Program-made: the position numbers and the translations under genes
The notes under the pieces: generated by a model
Told to the model about the DNA's origin: nothing
What the model saw: only the letters and a program-made list of their open reading frames with translations
Database searches by the model: none
Assembly: GCA_964017155.1 (NCBI GenBank)
Contig: OZ024857.1
Coordinates: 31,663,542-31,727,541, forward strand
Direction: 5' to 3'
DNA from: Oasisia sp. SBJ-2009
Lineage: Eukaryota > Annelida > Polychaeta > Sabellida > Siboglinidae
Length of the DNA stretch: 64,000 nt
In this document: one piece after another, positions 37,201 through 46,200 of the stretch
How positions within the stretch are numbered: position 1 is the first letter of the stretch
How the letters are laid out: each line of letters starts with the position of its first letter

Positions 37201-40200
37201 GGCGAAACGGTTTTCTATTTGGCGAAAATAAATTAACCCTTTCAAACCCACGTGATCGCCATCAAAATTTGACCCAGGAACCACAGTTTTTTCATCGATT
37301 CTAATTTCCATTACCACCAGTAGTGGATCGCCCAATAAATGGATAACTGTAAGTGATAGACCTATATAAGTATACATTTTTTGAAAGCTGAATAAATAAG
37401 CTATCCAAACATCTACATTTTATTCATGAAAATACAAACAGGTGCATGGCAACCGCCATTGAAAGATACAACAAAATTTAGGTAAATCGAAAAAAACAAT
37501 TGGCAAAAATAAAAAATGGTTCTCTGCTATAAATGTTCAACTTCTGTGAGTAATATCAGTGTTCACATATCTTAGAACAAGAATACATGACACTCAACAA
37601 ATGTGAGTTGTTGCAATGTAAAATAAACATGCAGAAACTATGAAAATTGAATAAAAATCTACTACTAGAAAAACGTCCACTTTCTGGAGCAGCAGCAGTG
37701 TCTGCACAAGCTGGAGTGTCTGCTAGTCTACACAACTACACTACTCTATGTTCTACAGCAGTCAACTCCAGTCTGATCTGTGATCACACATCAGCGCTTC
37801 CTCTTCCTTGCTGGAGCAGCACTGGCTTTGCTGGGGTCACTGAAGGCGTACTCGTGCATGTAGTGGTACCGCTGGAAGCATGGTACAGGACACATTCGGA
37901 CCTTGCACACACCACAGGCATACAGAGTATCGACTCTGTGTGTGTGAACAGCACACTTTGACTGTGTTTCGTGCTTCATGGGGGCATGCTCCAGTGCCCT
38001 GTTGAAGCGCACATCAGCTGACGGCGGTGCACTTGGTGTGTGTCGCTTCTGCGCAAACGTGCGCCCCGAGATCAGCCCATCGATCATGGCAACGAAGAAC
38101 TTCAGCTGCGACTCGTTCTTCGTAGGGTGCAGCTCTCTGTGCAGGAGGAAGGCTTGCACGCCAGACAGCTGGACAAGGTGGAAGAACACCTGGAGGTACC
38201 AGGTCAGCGACTTCATATGGCGACGATACGACGCCACGCGTTGGTCAGACAGGTCGACGCCACCCATGTACGTGTTGTACAACTCGATTGCACGTGGCCT
38301 GCTGACAGTGACCTCTGCTCCGCCTTTCTTGTCACGCCTCTGCACAGGTGCATCATCCATGTAACCAGGCACATTGCACAGCAAGTTGACAACTCGGGTG
38401 TCCCTCCATGTGATGGCCAGCATCCGTCCTTTCATCCTCTTCAGACTGTCGCCACGTTTCAGCTTCTTGACGGCAGGACACGTTTTCTTCATGTCTTTGG
38501 GGAGACCGACTCGGTTGGAATTGACAGTTCCACAAGACAAAGTGTTCCTTTCCACCAGCTTTGTCATCAACTCGACACTGGTGTAGTAATTGTCGGTGAA
38601 GAATCTGTGGCCCTTGTCCAGGTAGTCCTTGCCGACATCCAGCACCGTCTGTGTTGTCTTCCCTACACCAGTGTCCTCCTGTTTGCCAACGTATGGCAGC
38701 AAGTTCAGAACGTAGCCAGTCTTGGCTTCGGCAATGGTGAACAGCTTGATTCCCCACTTCACGGGTTTTATTTTGATGTACTGTTTGATGCTGAGTCGTC
38801 CCTTGAACTTCAGCATCGTCTCATCGATGGACAGTTCGCGACGTGGGTGGTAGGCAGCACGGAAACGTTTGTTGATGTAGTCAATGACAATTTGGATCTT
38901 CCACATCTTGTTGGCTTTGTTGACGGTGGGGGTCTTCATTATCGACAAAGTGGATGTAGCGGAGTATCTGGAGAAAACGGTTTCTTGGCATGGTGTCATT
39001 GAAGCCAGGGGTCTGGGTTAGCCAGTGTGTCGACCAGTATTCCCCCAAACGTCCCTTCTTCTGTACAATCCCCATGACTAGTAACAGACCCAGCCATGTC
39101 TTCATTTCGGGAATTGTCACATCCGTCCACCCAGAATGTTTCTTCCCCTTCTTTGGTGCCTGTTTCATGCACTGGCTGGCATAGCGATTCGTCTCGCCAA
39201 CGATCAATCGAAACAAGTAGTCGGTGAAGAATAGGCCGAAAAGTTGTCCGGCTGTCATCTCACGGCATCGATCAGCGTCACTGACCCCAACGTTTGCTTC
39301 GTCAACAAACGCGATGTCCGGCTGATCAACGAGACGGTTGCTCCATGCTTTCTCCGGAACATCCACAACTTCTGCGCCGGCAACTTCTGACTCCGTTTCA
39401 TCTAGGTCGGAACTGGCGATGTCGCTCTCTACGAAGTCGGAAACGTCGACTTCGTCGTCACTGACCCAGCCATACCCGCCAGATCGATCCCGGATTCGTG
39501 TCTCGGTTCTTTCAATATCTTGCGCCGAAAATCCCTCAAATTCGTCTTCACTTGAGGTCTCAAAAGACACATCAAATGATACATTGCTAGCGGCACTCGA
39601 CGCGGCCATTTTTGGTTTTTCAAACTACCAAAATTTTCGATCATACGACGCGGAAAATTCACTTATTTCTTCGCAATACAAAACATTGAGAAAAGAAGGC
39701 GGACATGTTTACACTGCGCATGCGTGCCTCTTTCTGAAAACGTAGCTCCCAAGTCTACTAATCCTGTGATTGGACAGTATTTATTAATGGAATTTCGGGT
39801 ACGTATATTTACGTACGCGGGTCGCAAAGGCGTATAAATAGAGTACGTATATATACGTACTCGGGTCTGATTGGGTTAAACCTCTTCGCGAAACGTTATA
39901 TCTGTCATTATTATTGATGTTATCAGCAATACATGACTGCATTATTCAACACCCAGCTCTGTTAAAGTTGCCTAAACGATCGCACATTCAACTGACCCAA
40001 ATAACCAGTCGGCGTAATGTGACCCGTTGGGTAAACAATAGGTCGCCAATCCCTCCACTTAGCCATGCACACAGACAATAGGGGAGCTTAAATCAATCAA
40101 GAATTGTGTTTACTAGACAATTGGGACCTGCCTGATGGCACTAATTACAAGTTTGACACAAGTACAACGCTGTACCCGACAGGTTCCATATTATCGCTCA

Positions 40201-43200
40201 GTATCGCCGGCGCAGTCACATGACACTGTCAATGATTAATCAATGTGCCATCTGGTAACTATTCAATAAAATGCCAATATAGATTGTAATTCATGTATGT
40301 TTGACAAGTTTCACCACCAGAAACATTACAGATAGAAAGATGCATGTCAAAAATGTGTTTTATTAAATATAGCCTGCGTCACCCAGGCCAGGATTACAGT
40401 CGGCCACAGTTAACTAATTTGGTGAATTACTGTATTCAATTACTGAGCAGTCAAATGAAGTTTTAAGATAGGTAATAATTATTATCAATACACTGTTTGA
40501 ATCACTGCGGGGCAGCAAGAGTAGAGTAGGTGGTTCTTAATTATTTTACCTTGTTATAAAAATGTATCTTTCAATTTATGTTATACACACCTGTAATGTA
40601 AATTTTATTACATTAATAGTATGTGTTAGGTGCTGTTTCTTTACATTTGGCAAAATTCCCAACAGTTGTTCAGGTTTCATTTTATTGTTAAACAATGTTC
40701 TGTTAAATTATACTGGGTGTTTGTTTGCGTTATATGTTTAGCTAAATATATAAATGTTTAGTTAATTAAAATAGGACATTTTTCTTCTTGTGGATATTGT
40801 ATAAATTTTTTTTAATTATATTATGTCTTGTTTTGCACTTTTAAACCGGGTAATTTAATTGATCTAAAAAAATGGCTAAAGAGAATCTCATTTGGCTAAA
40901 CAAATTTCTGACCTTTAGCCAAATTGGCTAAACAGATTTTAGGCACAGCGCTAGCCTAGTATATGGTAAATGCTCACCACAAAGAAGGCTTTTACTTTAT
41001 AATTTATGGTGATATCAGAGAGAGGCCATCATGTGCATCAAGCAAATGGAAGATTGTTTACGCCGGATTAAACGCCGACTGTTTGAGTAAATACGATGCC
41101 GCTTGTGTATTTCATTGCATCAATCAAGACATAATTACAACAAATTGTGCAAACAAATTTGAGTAGAGACAAAGTTGATATTGTCATCCAATTCCAAACT
41201 CCATTCCAGACGAATCGCCCGCGGGCGCGGAGTGCAACTGGCATTGATCAACCAACTTCAATAACAAGAATAAGTCAGAGTAATTGTCTTATAAGTTCGT
41301 ATTTAAGCATGTATTTCAATTAATAAGCTTTGCTTCTTTCGATAAATCAGACGGTTGACAATTTGAATAATTGCGTCTGTTATTGACTCATGGTTCTAGT
41401 CAGGACCACGTACAGGGTTATCAACATCGTCATCGATATCGTGTGTCGACACTGATTTGCCGTTTTGAATGCACACTCTATTTTCACATTACTACATTCA
41501 TTTAACATTATTAAAGCAATTTGAAGAACACGTACCGAAAACATTACGCAGTAAAAATGTTGATTTAAACATTTTGGAAGCGCTGTACGTATGCGTACTT
41601 CAGTGGCGCCACATTGCGGATTAGTTATCTACTAATTTAGAAGCTGATTTAAGGGGTGACCACACTCGTCCCACTTTTGAGATATTAATAGACGCGCACC
41701 CAAGCCTTCCCACTCGCGCACTGCGCGTCTATTAGGGACTATACGGTATATGTAAATGTCACACGTTGAATGGCCTTATCATACTGTAATGATTAAACTA
41801 TAATTATTACGGAATTAACAGTCAACGTTGTGTTTGCTTTTGCTGATTGCTGACAATGTATCATATATTATTATAACCCTATTAAAAAAGGAGCTGTACG
41901 TTTATTAGGTTAATATGCTTAACAGTCTATAAACAATAACAGAACATGTGCAGTAAGTGTACAGACCTGAACAAGACAGTAGACATTTTTAGTCAAAATA
42001 AATAGCCAAACTGTGCTCGAACATAATTTGGAAAGCAATTGTGGCTCTATAAATGAAGGATCAAGCAAACCTTTTGGTCAGCATTGAGTTCTTCCCCATC
42101 CGCATACTTCTGGCGGTAGCCATCTAGCTTCAGCTGAAACATAATACAAATGCAAATCAATAAAATAGACCAGATTATTTATATCCATGTTGGACAGGCC
42201 TGGACATTAAGGTTTTAAATCCACTGGCCCGGTGTCAGATATAATATTGACCCGCGTAGAAAAGTGACCCGGGGGTCAAAATACTATAATAGAAAATTTA
42301 CCCCCCCCCCTATGGAAAAGTGACCCGCCCCTTGTTTCTTCATGGATTTTTCTTTTTTGTATGTATTTGAGTATTAATGACATTGAATGTAATGTTTTGT
42401 TTATATTTATACAACATTGCATACATTAATAATATTATTGTTATGCCATAATACTTTTTTCCAGTGAAAGATTTCCTTTTCAAACTTACACTGCTCAGTG
42501 GGCATTTTTTTTGACACTTGCACCAACACCAGTATTTTATTTTGTGTCCAATTTCATGGAAAATATTCTGCTTGGTCGACATTCTGCTAATTGCCTTAGG
42601 CAAATGAAATGAGGTGTCATATTTCAATGGTATAGTATATTGACCCGTGGCTCATAATAGTAAATGTTATAAAAAATGTTGATAATTTAAATGGTTATGT
42701 GATGTTGTATGATTCATGCAAGCATCATAGTAAATATCCATTTGATAATTACCGAATAAATGCTTTACAGTGGGGAGGGGGTCATATTTCTATGGTATAG
42801 TATATTGACCCGTGGCTCATCATAGTAAATGTTATAAAAATATTGGCCAATTTATATGGTTATGTGACCATGCATGATTCACTCAAGCATCACAGTAAAT
42901 ATCATTTGATAAAATAAATAAATGTTTTACAGATGGGGGGTCATTTTTCTATGGTATAGTATATTGACCCGCGGGTCCATATACTATGCCATAGAAATGT
43001 GACCCCCCACCCCTACAGCCATCAAAAACAAACTTTGCTATTACCAGGTAGACATTTCTCTGTGATGTTTGTATAATAAATCTACAAGCCCCTAACTATC
43101 AAAATTGGCAACATTTTACAGTTTTCTATGTATATCAAGCCACCGGTCAATATACTATACCATAGAAATATGACCCACCCCCACAGCCACCCAAAACAAA

Positions 43201-46200
43201 CTTAGCTATTACCAAATAGACGTTTCTCTGTGATGTTTATATGATAAAACTACAAGCCCATAACTATCCATATTGGCAAAGTTTAACAATTTTCTATGTA
43301 TATCAAGCCACGGGTCAATATACTATACCATAGAACTATGACCCCCCATCCCCACAGCCACCCAAAACAAACTCAGCTATTACCAAATAGGCGTTTCTAT
43401 GTGATGTCTATAGTGCTGGTTCGATACCAAGTTTTGTTCAATACCGATCGATACCTGAATTTTGTTCGATACTCGATACTTACGTTGCAAGTCTAATATT
43501 CACAGAGAACACAGTTCCCAGTAGAAACAGTATGCAACAGAAGTAGTGCTGGTTCGATACCAATCGATATATTGCTGGTTCGATACCAGAATTCTTCGAT
43601 ATCAATCGATACCAGACTTTTATTCAATACTCAAAATTTACCTTGTAAGTGTAATTCAGTACAGTAGAGATCTCCAAAGAAACACACTACTATCCACTTA
43701 GACTAATGCCACAGAAACACACACAATTTTTTACTTGCAAGTAGGGAGATATGTGATACTTTTATAGTCATGCAAACAATGATTAAAATGCAATTTTCAT
43801 TTTATGTAAGTAAACAAACAACAGTTTCAATATAATTGATTACTGTTGTAAAACTAAAAGGTAACTGTAATATAAAATTAAAACAATAAAGACAACTGCA
43901 ATAAAATACCTAGTGACAAATAAATTCATCAATTGCACTGAATTATTTTAAATTAATAACAGTACTTCACCCCAGCTGTTTGTAAATACACTATAATATA
44001 GTAGCTTAATTTCAATTCACTGTGTCTCCTAAAGTGACCATCAACAAATACAGCTGAAACATAACATACAAATAATATGTTATTATTATATTAAATATAA
44101 ATACACCTATCAGTTATAATAGTGCCACTGCCAGCACAGCTGCACACTCACTGTTATAACTGTTTTATAATTAATTGAATCGTAAAGATAATTGTGATTT
44201 AACATCAAAACTGTATAGACGATTACAATAAAATAACACTAATTAATAATAGAAAAAAATATTAATAAAACTTTCAATTGCACTTCCCAGTTCACACCAA
44301 TTTTGTTTATATAAAACTCAAATTACCACGTTATCAAGTACACATAACAAGCCCCATAATGTTTTTGCAACTGTTTTCAAGAACCGGTCAGTTTCTTCCT
44401 CTACCTCTGGCTCTGCCGGTGGTGAACCTGTTTGGCCAGTGCCAGAGACTGGCAGTGTCACAGACACAGTGAGAGTGACAGTAGTCTGAGTAGATGCAGT
44501 AAGCACATCGTCATCGTTAATCAGTCACGTCGTGTATGTCACTTCTTGGCGATGTTTGCCGCAGTTACTTAGTAAATTCGGCAACCGATGGCGATTCGCT
44601 TCGACTGTAACTAGTTGTCCATTGCTCGCTCACTGTCGAATATTTCGATAGAATACGTTCTCGAGTCAATCTCAATGCCAATGGCAATGCGACGTTGTCA
44701 ACAACGTCGACGCCATACGATGAAAGTGGATCATCACGTTTTGATAGCTTCTTGAATGGTGACATGTTTCGTCAAATTCGATGTATTTCCCACGCTATCC
44801 TTGAGACGCCTCTAGCACAGCAGACACTCTTTGTTGGAAAACTGCCAAATTATTAGCGATGCCGATGAACGTTGCGACTTGTCGTTCGCCTTGGTTGTGG
44901 GCATCGTGTACGGCAAATGGTGGCGCCACCAAACGGAACCCGGATAAACATAACCTCCGCATCGCGCTCGAATAAATATTTATATTAATAATATTATTAT
45001 TAAACTAGTTTCATAAATACTAGTGCGTGCAATAAACACTCTATACAAATACTATAGGATGTGTTTTTGTACGCCTAACCGTAAATAAAGTAGGGAGAAA
45101 GATGGCATGGTAATGCCACCAAACGAGATCGTCACATACGAACCTTAATTGTTTTGGGTAACGAGGCTAAGCGAAGTCTGACCTACGCTAAGATAGCACA
45201 CAGAAAACAGTTATTATAGAGTCTAATTCTACAATAAAGTTTTAGAAAACAATTCACATTTTATGTTATATTATTTTTTAAACAACCACGCCTAAGTCAA
45301 TTTAGGCTGCGAAGCGCTGTAGTGATAGCTCCCGTAAACAACGTCGTCACCAACAACGATGTTGCACCTTCGCATCGACTTCGTCGAATGGACTCGATAT
45401 CGAGACTCGGGTATCGAAGGTATCGAATAGTGGGCGTTCGATACCAAAAATATCGAAGTATCGCGATACCACTAAATATCGGTATCGAACTTTCGCAAGT
45501 ATCGCGATACTTCGATATTTTTGGTATCGAACCAGCACTAGATGTCTATATGATAAAACTACAAGCCCATAACTATCCATATTGGCAAAGTTTTACAGTT
45601 TTTTATGTACAATGAATGAATGAGCCACGGGTCAATATACTATACCATAAAAATATGACCTCACACCCCTAGAGCCACCCAAAACTATTTTTTTGATAGT
45701 ATAAAAGGCTTTGAAATCTTGAATTTTACAAAGTATGAAAAAATTGGATGGTTAAAAAAAACTATCAATGACATTTGCTAACAGGTTCAACAAAGCAATA
45801 AAAAACTTTTTCATTTTCATTTTATTTGATGACTAAATTTAAGATTATATATTATCTTTTGAAGTGAAATAGTTGGTTATGTGCTGTAATTTAACATTAT
45901 GATCAAAACCATTATTTCAAATATATATCCATAAAATATGGGGGTGGGTCATTTTTATATAGGGCGGGTCATTTTTATATAGGGCGGGTCATTTTTCTAT
46001 AACTAAAAATCTATGGAAGTGACCTGGGGGTCATTATTCTATATAGAATAGTGACCCGCGGGTCACTTTACCCCCGGGTCAATATTCATATATGACACTG
46101 GCAGTCCAATAGATTTGAAAAGTTAGTGGCCCAAATATTGTAAACAAAATATGCTGCTCGTCATTTTACAAGTTCAATGCTCGACAGAACGATGTCATGT

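Larger units (their letters stand above)
37166..40959. mobile_element. Older element interrupted by piggyBac
   Basis: CTAGGCTAGCGCTGT at 37166 has its reverse complement ACAGCGCTAGCCTAG at 40945-40959. These look like the ends of a hAT-type MITE into which the piggyBac element (37237-39875) was inserted. Near the right end there are several TTTAGCCAA/TTGGCTAAA words. Target duplication not resolved. Confidence 0.45.

Noticed and set aside
38040..39002. 320-residue plus-strand open frame
   Set aside because: It is antisense to the piggyBac transposase, which has catalytic residues and family motifs.
44318..44765. Two small minus-strand frames in the hAT element as a host gene
   Set aside because: No domain recognised and both lie inside a transposon. 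Kept only as a remark under that element.
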